A program made the translations under genes and the position numbers. A stretch of 64,000 bases of DNA from Bacteroidales bacterium (GTDB lineage: Bacteria; Bacteroidota; Bacteroidia; Bacteroidales; UBA932): positions 1 through 64,000 of the forward strand of contig JAAYJQ010000024.1 in assembly GCA_012522855.1 (NCBI GenBank). Direction: 5' to 3'. This document shows positions 41,962 through 51,121 of the stretch, in pieces; the stretch's first letter is position 1, and each line of letters begins with the position of its first letter. Below the pieces are notes generated by a model that was given only the letters and a program-made list of their open reading frames with translations, had not been told where the DNA came from and ran no database searches.

Positions 41962-44900
41962 AAGACACGAACATCAAGAAAGTGCTGCTGCTCGGTTCCG
42001 GAGCGCTCAAGATCGGTCAGGCGGGCGAATTTGACTATTCCGGCTCGCAGGCCCTGAAAGCCCTGCGCGAGGAGGGCATCGAAACGGTGCTCATCAACCC
42101 GAACATCGCGACCGTCCAGACTTCGGAAGATGTCGCGGACAAGATCTATTTTCTGCCGGTGAATCCCTTCTTCGTCGAGAAGGTCATCGCCAAAGAACAG
42201 CCGCAGGGCATCCTCCTTTCTTTCGGCGGACAGACCGCTTTGAACTGCGGTGTCGCCTTGTACGAATCGGGCGTCCTGGAAAAATACAACGTCCATGTGC
42301 TGGGCACCCCGATACAGACCATTATTGACACCGAGGACCGGGAGCTCTTCGTCGAGAAACTGGCGGAAATCGGCGTGAAAACCATCCAGTCCCATCCGGC
42401 TTCTAATCTGGCGCAAGCCCGGAAAGCCGCCCGCGAACTCGGCTACCCCCTGATCGTGCGGGCCGCCTATGCCCTGGGCGGACTCGGTTCCGGCTTCTGC
42501 GACAACGACGAGGAACTCGTGGAACTCTGCGAAAAAGCCTTTTCCTTCTCGTCTCAGGTTCTTGTCGAGAAATCCCTGAAAGGCTGGAAGGAAATTGAAT
42601 ATGAAGTCGTGCGCGACCGCTACGACAACTGCATCGCGGTCTGCAATATGGAAAACTTCGACCCGCTCGGCATCCACACCGGAGAGAGCATCGTCGTCGC
42701 TCCGTCCCAGACCCTGTCCAACCGGGACTTCTACTTCCTGCGCGACCTGTCTCTGAAGATCGTGCGCCACGTAGGCATCATCGGGGAGTGCAACGTGCAG
42801 TTCGCCTACGATCCCAATGCGATGGACTACCGCGTCATCGAGTTGAATGCTCGCTTGAGCCGATCGTCCGCATTGGCCTCGAAGGCAACGGGTTATCCGC
42901 TTGCTTTCGTGGCGGCCAAACTGGGGATCGGATACGGGCTTTTCGATCTGAAGAATTCCGTCACCAAGACGACGCCCGCTTTTTTCGAGCCCTCCCTTGA
43001 CTACATCGTCTGCAAGATTCCGCGGTGGGACCTGAGCAAATTCCACGGTGTGTCGCGCAAAATCGGCTCTTCGATGAAGAGCGTCGGGGAAGTGATGGCC
43101 ATCGGCCGGAGCTTCGAAGAAGCGATCCAGAAGGGACTCCGCATGATCGGCCAAGGCGCCCACGGATTCGTGGGCAACAAGGAACTCCATGTCGCCGATG
43201 TGGACGAAGCCTTGCGCGAACCCACGGACCGGCGCATATTCGTGATTTCCAAGGCCATGCGGGCCGGCTACACCGTCGACCAGATCCACGATCTCACGAA
43301 GATCGACAAGTGGTTCCTCTACAAGTTGGAGGACATCGTGCGCACCTACGAGGAGATGCACCGTTTCTCTGCCATCGAAGAGATGCCGTGCGACCTGCTG
43401 CGGCATGCCAAACAGCAAGGATTTTCGGATTTCCAGATCCAGCGCGCCCTCTACAAGGACGCGACGGGAACTCCCGCGGAGAATCTTGACAAGGTACGCG
43501 CGTACCGCAAATCCTGCGGCATCCTGCCTGTGGTCAAACAGATCGACACCCTCGCCGCGGAATACCCCGCGCAGACCAACTACCTGTATCTGACCTACAA
43601 CGGAACGACCCATGACGTCCAATACGAGCGCGACAAGAAATCCGTCATCGTGCTGGGTTCGGGCGCCTACCGGATCGGCTCCTCCGTTGAATTCGACTGG
43701 TGTTCGGTGACCTGCCTGCAAACCATCCGCAAACAGGGTTACCGGGGTGTCATGATCAACTACAATCCCGAGACGGTCTCGACGGACTACGACATCTGCG
43801 ACCGCCTCTATTTCGACGAGCTGACCTATGAACGGGTGCTCGACATCGTCGATTTGGAAGATCCGCACGGGGTCGTGGTCTCCGTGGGCGGTCAGATTCC
43901 CAATAACCTGGCCCTCCGCCTGCATCGGCAACAGGTACCCATTCTCGGAACCGGCGCGGAGAACATCGACAAAGCCGAAGACCGGCATAAATTCTCGACC
44001 ATTGTCGATACGCTTGGCCTGGACCAGCCGGAATGGCGGGAGCTCACGACCCTGGAAGACGTGGACGAATTCATCGACAAGGTCGGGTTTCCCGTCCTGG
44101 TAAGGCCCTCCTACGTGCTCTCCGGCGCGGCGATGAATGTCTGCTACGACGAAGATAAGCTGCGCCACTTTCTGTCTCTCGCCTCCGAAGTCTCGCAGGA
44201 ACATCCGGTCGTAATCAGCAAATTCATGGCCCGTGCCAAGGAAATCGAGTTCGATGCCGTCGCGGACGGCGGGGAAGTGCTCGCCTATGCCATCTCCGAA
44301 CACATTGAATATGCCGGCGTGCATTCCGGAGACGCGACCATTCAGTTCCCTCCGCAGAAGTTGTATGTGGAAACCGTCCGCAGAATCAAGAAGATCGGCC
44401 GGGCCATCGCCGGCACTTTCCAGATTTCGGGACCTTTCAACATTCAGTTCCTGGCCAAGGAGAACAAGATCAAGGTCATCGAATGCAACCTGCGCGCCTC
44501 GCGGAGCTTCCCGTTCGTTTCGAAGGTCCTGAAGATCGATTTTATCGAATTGGCGACCAAGGTGATGCTCGGTCTGCATCCCGCTGCTCCTCAGAAGAGC
44601 GCCTTCGACCTGGACTACGTCGGTGTCAAGTCCTCCCAGTTCAGCTTCGCCCGTCTGGAAGAAGCGGATCCGATGCTCGGAGTGGACATGAGTTCGACCG
44701 GTGAGGTCGGCTGCCTGGGCGACGATCTCAACGAGGCCCTGCTGAAATCCGTACTCTCCGTCGGCTACGAAATTCCGCGCAAGCGTATTCTGCTGTCCAC
44801 CGGTGACGCCCTCACGAAGGCGGATATGCTGATGGCTTGCAAACTGCTCCACGAAAACCGCTACGAATTGTTCGCGACCGGGGGCACCTACAAGTACCTG

Positions 44901-45200
44901 GTGGAGAACAGCATCCCCTGCACCAAGGTGCTCTGGCCGAGCGAGTGCAGCAACCCGAACTTCAAGGGACGCTTCAGGCCGGCCTTGGAAATGATTCACA
45001 ACAAGGAAGTTGACATGGTGATCAATATTCCAAAGGACTTCTCCGAACTGGAACTGTTGAACGGCTACAAGCTCCGGCGCGCCGCCATCGACTTCAACGT
45101 CCCGCTGTTCACGAACGCGCGTCTGGCGACCGCCTTCATCCGCGCCTTCTGTTCGATGAAGGTGGAGGACATCGAGATCAAATCCTGGGATCAATACTAG
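41958..45200 (+). CDS. carB: carbamoyl-phosphate synthase large subunit
   Basis: 1080 residues with the duplicated ATP-grasp layout. The first half starts VLLLGSGALKIGQAGEFDYSG and has the RAAYALGGLGSGFCD and ENFDPLGIHTGES segments. The oligomerisation domain lies at about 410-550, and the second half starts VIVLGSGAYRIGSSVEFDWCSV with RPSYVLSGAAMNVCYDE. The C-terminal MGS-like allosteric domain (about 940-1080) contains LFATGGTYKYL. It makes carbamoyl phosphate from bicarbonate, ATP and ammonia; with free ammonia it can act without the CarA glutaminase. A very long antisense frame over it is a codon-bias artefact. Confidence 0.97.
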   Translation: MKDTNIKKVLLLGSGALKIGQAGEFDYSGSQALKALREEGIETVLINPNIATVQTSEDVADKIYFLPVNPFFVEKVIAKEQPQGILLSFGGQTALNCGVALYESGVLEKYNVHVLGTPIQTIIDTEDRELFVEKLAEIGVKTIQSHPASNLAQARKAARELGYPLIVRAAYALGGLGSGFCDNDEELVELCEKAFSFSSQVLVEKSLKGWKEIEYEVVRDRYDNCIAVCNMENFDPLGIHTGESIVVAPSQTLSNRDFYFLRDLSLKIVRHVGIIGECNVQFAYDPNAMDYRVIELNARLSRSSALASKATGYPLAFVAAKLGIGYGLFDLKNSVTKTTPAFFEPSLDYIVCKIPRWDLSKFHGVSRKIGSSMKSVGEVMAIGRSFEEAIQKGLRMIGQGAHGFVGNKELHVADVDEALREPTDRRIFVISKAMRAGYTVDQIHDLTKIDKWFLYKLEDIVRTYEEMHRFSAIEEMPCDLLRHAKQQGFSDFQIQRALYKDATGTPAENLDKVRAYRKSCGILPVVKQIDTLAAEYPAQTNYLYLTYNGTTHDVQYERDKKSVIVLGSGAYRIGSSVEFDWCSVTCLQTIRKQGYRGVMINYNPETVSTDYDICDRLYFDELTYERVLDIVDLEDPHGVVVSVGGQIPNNLALRLHRQQVPILGTGAENIDKAEDRHKFSTIVDTLGLDQPEWRELTTLEDVDEFIDKVGFPVLVRPSYVLSGAAMNVCYDEDKLRHFLSLASEVSQEHPVVISKFMARAKEIEFDAVADGGEVLAYAISEHIEYAGVHSGDATIQFPPQKLYVETVRRIKKIGRAIAGTFQISGPFNIQFLAKENKIKVIECNLRASRSFPFVSKVLKIDFIELATKVMLGLHPAAPQKSAFDLDYVGVKSSQFSFARLEEADPMLGVDMSSTGEVGCLGDDLNEALLKSVLSVGYEIPRKRILLSTGDALTKADMLMACKLLHENRYELFATGGTYKYLVENSIPCTKVLWPSECSNPNFKGRFRPALEMIHNKEVDMVINIPKDFSELELLNGYKLRRAAIDFNVPLFTNARLATAFIRAFCSMKVEDIEIKSWDQY

Positions 45201-45204
45201 TCCG

Positions 45205-45741
45205 ATGTTCTATACCAGTGAGATCCGCACCACGGAGCCGCAGGTGTTCAAGTCTCCGCTGCAACGCCGCGTATATGCGGAGCTGAGGCGTCTGGACATC
45301 CCGTTCCAACGCGTCGATTCCGATCCCGGCATTACGATGGAGGACTGCTTGAATATTGACCGCGCGCTGGGAGCGCGCACCGTGAAGACGATCTTCCTCT
45401 GCAACCGCCAACAGACCCTTTTCTACCTGTACGTGACCCGGAGCGACAAACCCTTTGTGACCAAGGACTTCGGCAAGGCGCTGGGGATCCCCAGGGTTTC
45501 GTTCGCTCCCGCTGACCGGATGATGGAGATCGCCGGCACGGACCACGGAGCGGCCACCGTATTCAGTGCCTGTCTCGAATCCGCGAAGGAGGTGACGATC
45601 GTTCTGGACGAAGCGGTACTGCAGGAAGAATTTTTCTGTTGCACGGACGGCACGGCCACCTGTTTTGTCAAGATCCGTACCGCGGACCTGCTCGGGAAGT
45701 TCCTGCCTTCCACGGGGCACAAGCCCCGGATCATTCCCTAA
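45205..45741 (+). CDS. YbaK/ProX-type aminoacyl-tRNA deacylase
   Basis: 178 residues of the YbaK/ProXp fold: VYAELRRLDIPFQRVDSDPGITMEDCLNIDRALGARTVKTIFLCN, then LYVTRSDKPFVTKDFGKALGIPRVSFAPADRMMEI, the catalytic Lys/Gly-Thr region (GTDHGAATVF) and a terminal beta strand. The family hydrolyses mischarged tRNA(Pro), such as Ala- or Cys-tRNA(Pro). It lies four bases after carB on the same strand, so probably reads from the car transcript. It converges with ccsA, overlapping its stop by four bases. Confidence 0.87.
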   Translation: MFYTSEIRTTEPQVFKSPLQRRVYAELRRLDIPFQRVDSDPGITMEDCLNIDRALGARTVKTIFLCNRQQTLFYLYVTRSDKPFVTKDFGKALGIPRVSFAPADRMMEIAGTDHGAATVFSACLESAKEVTIVLDEAVLQEEFFCCTDGTATCFVKIRTADLLGKFLPSTGHKPRIIP

Positions 45742-46523
45742 TACACGTGGAGACTGGCTCCCTGCGCCGAAGGGAGGTAATTGATGCCCCACCAGCACAT
45801 TTGCAGCAGCAGGAAGGAAAAGACCAGCAGCAGAAGCGCCGTTTTCGGGTTCTTGAAACGAGGCCGGACGTGCAGGTAAAGCAGATAACTGACCCAGGTC
45901 GCGGCCGCCCAGGTCTCCTTGGGATCCCAGGTCCAATAATCTCCCCAGGCCTGTTTGGCCCACAACGCGCCCATTACGATCCCCATCGTGAGGAATGCCC
46001 AGCCGATTCTGACCAGCGCGTCACAGTCCTCCAGTTCCCGACCGGAAACCGGCCTTCGGGAATAGAGGCGCCACAGGAGGAAGATCGCAAAGAGCGCGGC
46101 GACCCCCAGCAGGGCATAGGCGAACATATAGACCGTCACGTGCGGCACGAACCACACGCTTTGCAGGGCAGGCATCAGGGCCTTGCTGTGGATTTCCGGC
46201 TTGAACAGGTTGACGCAGACAAAGACTGTCGCCAGAATTGAACTGAACGGAAGAATCCAGCGGTAACGCCAACGCGCGTAGAGAAAGGCGCCCGTCATCG
46301 AGAGGAAAAGACTGTACCAGAGCCGCGTTTCACCCAGGGTGCGGAGCGGGGGACGTTCCAAGGTGATCCAAAAGCCGATGATGAAGGCCAGGAATATGGC
46401 TGTGCCGGCAACTGAGATCAGCAGGGGAGCCGTTATCCGGCGGACCTTCAATGAAAGGAAACCGGCAGTCAGCCAGCAGAGCGCGGAAACGGTTCCGAAA
46501 AGGATGAACGAATTCCAATCCAT
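45738..46523 (-). CDS. ccsA: cytochrome c assembly protein CcsA (system II)
   Basis: 261 residues from MDWNSFILFGTVSALCW; the frame further up lies inside resB. About seven to eight membrane helices. The haem-handling WWD motif WGDYWTWDPKETWAAATW is near 210, flanked by conserved His in FVPHVTVYM and the terminal MCWWGINYLPS. With ResB it moves haem across the membrane and attaches it to CXXCH motifs. Its start overlaps the resB stop (TAATG). Last gene of the leftward set that begins with the tetraheme cytochrome fusion, its likely client. Confidence 0.92.
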   Translation of the reverse strand: MDWNSFILFGTVSALCWLTAGFLSLKVRRITAPLLISVAGTAIFLAFIIGFWITLERPPLRTLGETRLWYSLFLSMTGAFLYARWRYRWILPFSSILATVFVCVNLFKPEIHSKALMPALQSVWFVPHVTVYMFAYALLGVAALFAIFLLWRLYSRRPVSGRELEDCDALVRIGWAFLTMGIVMGALWAKQAWGDYWTWDPKETWAAATWVSYLLYLHVRPRFKNPKTALLLLVFSFLLLQMCWWGINYLPSAQGASLHVY

Positions 46524-47272
46524 TACGCGTCCTCCTTCTTCTTGGCGCCCGAAGTGACCGCCATGACCAGGGCGGCGGCGAGCATCAGCCAGAGCCCCGT
46601 CCGCACGGCAGGGTACCAGGGATCTTTCACGCACTCCAGGACGCTGACCGCGCTGAAGCGTCCTTTTTCGGTGTCATATCCTTTCTGATAAATTTGCCAC
46701 GGCCCGACTTTTACCGGATGGTTCACTTCAATCTCCCGATTCAAGGAGGTGCCGTCCGGCCTGTCGATCCGCACGGTCGAAACGAAGCGCTGCCGTTCGG
46801 GATCCGATGATTCTATGGTGAAATTCGTAAGCGTGAGGGCAAAGGGCAACTCTACCCGACGGCCCTTCTCGTCTGTACCCGCGGCCTTCGGGATGCCCTC
46901 AATCAGCATCACCTGCGCTTTTTCAATGCTGCCGCTCCCGAAAATCGCCGCGATCAACAGCAAGGAAAGCGCGACGTGCGAGAAGACGACGCCGATGCGG
47001 TGACGCCGAAGATGGCAGAGTTCATCGATCGCCCGGAGCGCGACGGACGAGGTGAAAGCAAGCAAGACCAGGATGAAGAGGGGGTTGCGGTTCACCCGAA
47101 AGGGGAACAGACCGTCCACAATCAACAAAACCAGCATCCCCGCCAAGGTGAGGATGCCGGCATCGATTCCATAGAGTTTGCGCAGAAAAGGGAACCTGTC
47201 TCCGAGCGTGTAGAGGACGATCAGGAGATAGACATACAGCAGGCAGAGAATCAGTCCCCAGGGAGCGCTCAT
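46523..47272 (-). CDS. resB: ResB-like cytochrome c biogenesis protein
   Basis: 249 residues. Three to four N-terminal membrane helices (LILCLLYVYLLIVLYTL, ILTLAGMLVLLIVDGLF, PLFILVLLAFTSSVAL, VVFSHVALSLLLIAAIFGSG) are followed by a periplasmic ResB domain (LPFALTLTNFTIESSDP...REIEVNHPVKVGPWQIYQKGYD) and a C-terminal helix. The VNHPVKVGPWQIYQ block is the ResB signature. This is the compact form seen in Bacteroidota, shorter than the usual 400-500 residues. Coupled to ccsA by stop/start overlap; the isomerase gene upstream ends two bases before its start. Confidence 0.85.
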   Translation of the reverse strand: MSAPWGLILCLLYVYLLIVLYTLGDRFPFLRKLYGIDAGILTLAGMLVLLIVDGLFPFRVNRNPLFILVLLAFTSSVALRAIDELCHLRRHRIGVVFSHVALSLLLIAAIFGSGSIEKAQVMLIEGIPKAAGTDEKGRRVELPFALTLTNFTIESSDPERQRFVSTVRIDRPDGTSLNREIEVNHPVKVGPWQIYQKGYDTEKGRFSAVSVLECVKDPWYPAVRTGLWLMLAAALVMAVTSGAKKKEDA

Positions 47273-47273
47273 G

Positions 47274-48185
47274 TCAGGCTTCGGCCCATTGCGCCCGGAG
47301 TAGTTCGACTGCCCGGGTCACGGTGGTCGCGCGGTCTCCTTGGGTACCGCATTCGAAACTGACGTACTTGTCGTAGCCGAGTTCCTTGAGGGCCCGGAAG
47401 CCGTCGCGGTAGTTGTCCTTCTCCCCGTCCTCGCCCGGCATCAGCCGGTTGCCCCGACTGGCCACGTGGACATGCTGCAGGTACTTGCCTGCGGAATAGA
47501 AAGCGCCGTAGTCGGACACTTCCTCCTGCATATGCCAAAAATCTCCCATCACCTTGACGCCCTCGCTGTCCGCGTCCCGCGCGATCGCGGCGGCGTCTCC
47601 GACGAGGCGCAGGTAGAAGGCTTCCCGACGGTTGAGCGGCTCGAGAATGACGGTCGTCCCGCAAGACTTGGCATATTCGCCGAGGGCGTGCAGTTCCGAA
47701 CAGAGGAAGTCGCGCGTCTCAAGGGTGTGCGGTCTGCAGGGTTTCTGATTGTTGAAAGCGGGAACCATGATGACACCGGTGGAACCCAGTTCGCCGGCGG
47801 CGCGCACGATTTCACGCATTGTGGTGTCGAATTGGGCCTTCACGGCAGGGTCTTCAGCGAGAATGAAGCCTTCGAAGCCCGCGCAGATCGCGGTAACTTG
47901 AATGTCTCGACCGTTGAGCGCCTGGCGTATATCGTTTACCCGCCCGGCGAGCCCTCCGCCCCAAAGTTCGAGGCCTGCGATACCGAGATTTTCCATGAAA
48001 TCCAATTTTTCACCATAGGTCTCACCCGGTGCCGTATTCTCTTGGAAGGAGAGGTTCAGTTTCCCGGCAGGGGATTTCGCGTCCTTTCCCCGCGTAGCTG
48101 ACGCGCAGGCGGTCAGTCCGGCAGAAGCCGCTGCGATGGCGGCGGCTCCTGCGAACGAAACCTTGAAAAATTCTTTCCGATTCAT
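47274..48185 (-). CDS. exported sugar phosphate isomerase/epimerase (xylose isomerase-like TIM barrel)
   Basis: 303 residues with a Tat-like or lipoprotein signal (NRKEFFKVSFAGAAAIAAASAGLTAC). The TIM barrel shows LGIAGLELWGG, VTAICAGFEGF, VIMVPAFNNQ, TTVILEPLNRREAF (metal Glu near 175), VKVMGDFWHM (Asp/His), HVHVASRGNR and YVSFECG, the metal-ligand order of hydroxypyruvate isomerase/AP endonuclease family 2. Its substrate is unknown. Together with the Gfo/Idh/MocA gene upstream it forms the common oxidoreductase-isomerase pair in sugar or inositol oxidation; both are exported here, which is typical for Bacteroidota. Confidence 0.83.
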   Translation of the reverse strand: MNRKEFFKVSFAGAAAIAAASAGLTACASATRGKDAKSPAGKLNLSFQENTAPGETYGEKLDFMENLGIAGLELWGGGLAGRVNDIRQALNGRDIQVTAICAGFEGFILAEDPAVKAQFDTTMREIVRAAGELGSTGVIMVPAFNNQKPCRPHTLETRDFLCSELHALGEYAKSCGTTVILEPLNRREAFYLRLVGDAAAIARDADSEGVKVMGDFWHMQEEVSDYGAFYSAGKYLQHVHVASRGNRLMPGEDGEKDNYRDGFRALKELGYDKYVSFECGTQGDRATTVTRAVELLRAQWAEA

Positions 48186-48195
48186 TGCCTTACGT

Positions 48196-49536
48196 TTACT
48201 GTTGCGCGCTTCCGGGAACAGGGACGGTGTACGCGCTCATATTCATCGGACCAAGTTCCAGCTTCTCGGGCATATAGTCCATATCCGAAGCGCTGATCTC
48301 GTCCCAGGTGACCGTCTTCCCTGTGTAGGCAGCCTCGCGTCCCATCACGCCGCAGAGGGAGGAAATCCCCGTCTCGCTTGCCTCTACGTGCCCTTCTCCT
48401 TTGCGAATATGGTTGATCCAGTCGACAAGCTCCAGCACATAGGGATCATGCTGCTGGAATGCCGCTTGCGCAGCTTCCTCATCGTATTTCCACAATTCGT
48501 TTCCTTGCAGGTCGCGGATCGTGAAATCGACGGAATTCCAGGAACCCTTCGTGCCTTGGACGAATTCGCTGACATTGTTGGAACAGCCGTCGATCTGGCG
48601 ACACATGCTGTGCAGGTGGACGCCGTTTTCGTATTCGAAATCAACGCTGAAATTGTCATACTGGTCGCCCGTGATCCTGCGCTGGCGGCTTCCGAAAGCG
48701 GTCGCCTTGATGGGATGCTTCCCGATCATCCAGTTGAAGACATCGATGTTGTGAACGTGCTGTTCCACGATGTGATCCCCGGAGAGCCACTTCCAGTTCA
48801 CCCAGTCGCGGATCATCCATTCCATGTCGCTCCACCCCTCCTGGCGCTGCTTGTACCAGAGCATCCCCTGGTTCCAGTAGACGTTGCCGCCGGTAATCTC
48901 GCCGATGAGGCCTTCCTGGATCTTCTTAAAGGACTCCACATACGGACGCTGATGATGCCGCTGGGTGCCTGTTACGACGCTGAGGCCCTTGGTTTCAGCT
49001 TGTTTGGCAGTCGCCATGATCTGGCGGTAGCCCTTGGGGTCCACGGCGATCGGTTTCTCCAGGAAAGAATGCACCCCTTTCTGGGTCGCATACTGGAAAT
49101 GAAGCGGACGGAAAACCGGGGGAGTAGTCTGAATCACCATGTCCACACCGCTGTCGATCACCTGTTTGTAGGCATCGAAGCCCGCAAAGCAATTCTCGTC
49201 GGGAACGACCTGTCCCATTTCCTCCCGCAAGTGATGCTGGGTGTAGACCACCTTGTCCGCGAAGACGTCTCCGAGAGCGGTGATCTGGATGCCGTCCGCG
49301 GCCTCCAGCACATTGTAGAGGGCTCCGTGCCCGCGTCCGCCGCAGCCGATGAGGCCGACCTTGAGTTCCCTGCCTTCGATGGCCTTGTCAGGCATTTCGG
49401 GAATGTAGTACTCGTCCGGCTTCCGGAGCGGAACCGGTTTGCCGCTCTTCCGGGCGCAGGAAGTAAGAACCGCGCCGCCCAACAGACCGGCGGCTCCGAT
49501 CATGGATGAGACCCCTATGAAGGACCTCCTGTTCAT
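48196..49536 (-). CDS. Gfo/Idh/MocA-family oxidoreductase, Tat-exported
   Basis: 446 residues from MNRRSFIGVSSMIGAAGLLGGAV; ATG codons at 49548 and 49578 are alternatives, but the last overlaps the previous gene. A twin-Arg signal with a following Cys suggests export and possibly lipidation. The Rossmann start is KVGLIGCGGRGHGALYNVLE, the family motif LEKPIAVD is near 145, and the C-terminal domain has DWVNWKWLSGDHIVEQHVHNIDVFNW with the catalytic-type His. Such proteins act on sugars or glycosides with tightly bound NAD(P). It sits between the tetraheme cytochrome fusion and the isomerase, suggesting one periplasmic redox pathway. Confidence 0.87.
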   Translation of the reverse strand: MNRRSFIGVSSMIGAAGLLGGAVLTSCARKSGKPVPLRKPDEYYIPEMPDKAIEGRELKVGLIGCGGRGHGALYNVLEAADGIQITALGDVFADKVVYTQHHLREEMGQVVPDENCFAGFDAYKQVIDSGVDMVIQTTPPVFRPLHFQYATQKGVHSFLEKPIAVDPKGYRQIMATAKQAETKGLSVVTGTQRHHQRPYVESFKKIQEGLIGEITGGNVYWNQGMLWYKQRQEGWSDMEWMIRDWVNWKWLSGDHIVEQHVHNIDVFNWMIGKHPIKATAFGSRQRRITGDQYDNFSVDFEYENGVHLHSMCRQIDGCSNNVSEFVQGTKGSWNSVDFTIRDLQGNELWKYDEEAAQAAFQQHDPYVLELVDWINHIRKGEGHVEASETGISSLCGVMGREAAYTGKTVTWDEISASDMDYMPEKLELGPMNMSAYTVPVPGSAQQ

Positions 49537-49564
49537 TTTGTTGTCCATATTGTTCTGTATATGA

Positions 49565-51109
49565 TTAAAAGTATTCATTCACCGTCACGCCTTCCGGAAC
49601 CTCGCAAACGACGCGGAAACCGATCCCCTTGATGTCGGAGTACCACCAGATGCTCTTGGGGTTCTGCGGATCGGTTCTCAACCATGCGTCATGTAATGTA
49701 TGGCCTCGGCTGGCACATCGCACTCGCGAAGCGTCGTCGGAATAACTTCCGCCTCTCACTACAAATTCCGTTCCGTCTTCGGGCCCGCGCGGATCGGTCA
49801 TTCCGTCTTCCAGCAAGGCGTAGGCGTCTTCCACATACCGGTCGGCACAATACTCCATGACGTTTCCGAGCATATTCTTGAGCCCGAAAGGATTCGCCGC
49901 CACCGAAGATGGCTCTTCGGTTTGGTTCCGGCTGTTGCCCGCGCAGACGACATAGCGTCCGATCATTGAGGTATCCGCTCCGAACCAGCGGTTCCAGGTC
50001 CTTTTCAGGGAATATTTCCGGGGATCCCCTTCAAAGAAATAGGGGGACTCCGTGCCGGCACGGGCGGCATATTCCCATTCCGCCTCCGTCGGCAAGCGAT
50101 ACTTCCGTCCCGTCTTCAGCGAGAGCCATTGACAGAAAGTCTCCGCGGCATAGTGAGTCATCGTGATGGCAGGACGGTCACCCATTCCCCATCCTTGATC
50201 CGGGAAACCGAAAGGCGGGGTAGGGCCGCTGACCGCATCGACATCCGGACGCGAATTGTTGGCATAGATCACTTCCGGAGGCGTACGCCCTTCCGACATC
50301 GTTTCGTTGTAGAAGGCCCAGTACTGCTGCCAGGTCACCTCGGTTTCGCCCATGAAGAAGGGGGAGATCCGGACCGTGCGTTGCGGGCCCTCGTCCGGAC
50401 GGTGATACGGCTCCTTCGGAGAACTGCCGATCGTGAAACTTCCGCCCGGGATGGCGACCATCCGGATGGCGGCATTCGTGCCGGGCACCGTTTCGGTGAA
50501 AGGAGAGAATTCTTCGACGATCGCGAGGCTGTCATAGATGGTTCCGACGGTTTCCACCTTGCCTTCCAGGGTCTTGTGCTGATACCCGGGGATTTCGTGT
50601 CCGGCGTCCAAATGGCAGCTGATGCACTGCAGGTCCAGTTTCCGGGCATTCTCTTCGTAGTAGAGATGGGCGGTGATCCCGTCGTCCGTGACGCCTTCGG
50701 GATAGAGGTTGAGGTGGCATTTTTCACAGGTCGCGTTGAATACGATCCCGGTGGCGTACTCTACTTCGCGACGCGCCTGCCAGTCGATCTCGTCCGTGTC
50801 CTTCGTCCAATAGGACCACAAATCTTTGGCGCCCGTCCTGGCCTTCGTCATGTAATACCGCAACAGCCCGTCTTCCTTCGGGGGAAGGTGACAGGCAGCG
50901 CAGTCGGTGACGACACCGCTTTCGTTGTTGTAGTGGATGGATTTCTTCCAGTCGGCATCGGCCTGGGTGTGGACATGGCAACTCATACAGTAGTCGTTTG
51001 TGGAGGTTTCCACGGACAACTTCTCCAGCGCAAGCATCGCCGAGAATCCGACGATCGCTCCGCCAAGACCGATCAGCAGCCACGTCTTGCGCTTTCCCTT
51101 TGCCGTCAT
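49565..51109 (-). CDS. tetraheme NapC/NirT-like cytochrome c fused to an FGE-sulfatase-type domain
   Basis: 514 residues. A membrane anchor (TWLLIGLGGAIVGFSAML) precedes a cytochrome part with four CXXCH haem sites at 41-45, 70-74, 128-132 and 162-166, NapC/NirT-like. From about 215 to 505 follows a formylglycine-generating-enzyme-type (SUMF1/PvdO/EgtB) domain: RMVAIPGGSFTIGSS, ISPFFMGETEVTWQQYWAFY, RLPTEAEWEYAARAG, LGNVMEYCAD and VVRGGSYSDDASRVRCASR. Of the two Cys that carry copper in true FGE only one is in place, so formylglycine synthesis is doubtful. The fusion would link a quinol-side electron carrier to an oxidase or ligand-binding fold. It starts 12 bases after rho and heads the set with resB/ccsA. 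Confidence 0.85.
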   Translation of the reverse strand: MTAKGKRKTWLLIGLGGAIVGFSAMLALEKLSVETSTNDYCMSCHVHTQADADWKKSIHYNNESGVVTDCAACHLPPKEDGLLRYYMTKARTGAKDLWSYWTKDTDEIDWQARREVEYATGIVFNATCEKCHLNLYPEGVTDDGITAHLYYEENARKLDLQCISCHLDAGHEIPGYQHKTLEGKVETVGTIYDSLAIVEEFSPFTETVPGTNAAIRMVAIPGGSFTIGSSPKEPYHRPDEGPQRTVRISPFFMGETEVTWQQYWAFYNETMSEGRTPPEVIYANNSRPDVDAVSGPTPPFGFPDQGWGMGDRPAITMTHYAAETFCQWLSLKTGRKYRLPTEAEWEYAARAGTESPYFFEGDPRKYSLKRTWNRWFGADTSMIGRYVVCAGNSRNQTEEPSSVAANPFGLKNMLGNVMEYCADRYVEDAYALLEDGMTDPRGPEDGTEFVVRGGSYSDDASRVRCASRGHTLHDAWLRTDPQNPKSIWWYSDIKGIGFRVVCEVPEGVTVNEYF

Positions 51110-51121
51110 TCTCGCTGCGGG

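Noticed and set aside
41181..45194. A 1337-codon open frame antisense to carA/carB
   Set aside because: It lies fully over two conserved core genes and has Val/Gly/Asp/Arg-rich composition with no domain, typical of the shadow frame created by GC-rich third positions.
48136..49509. 457-codon plus-strand frame over the Gfo/Idh/MocA gene
   Set aside because: Antisense shadow of a conserved gene, without domain or plausible start context.
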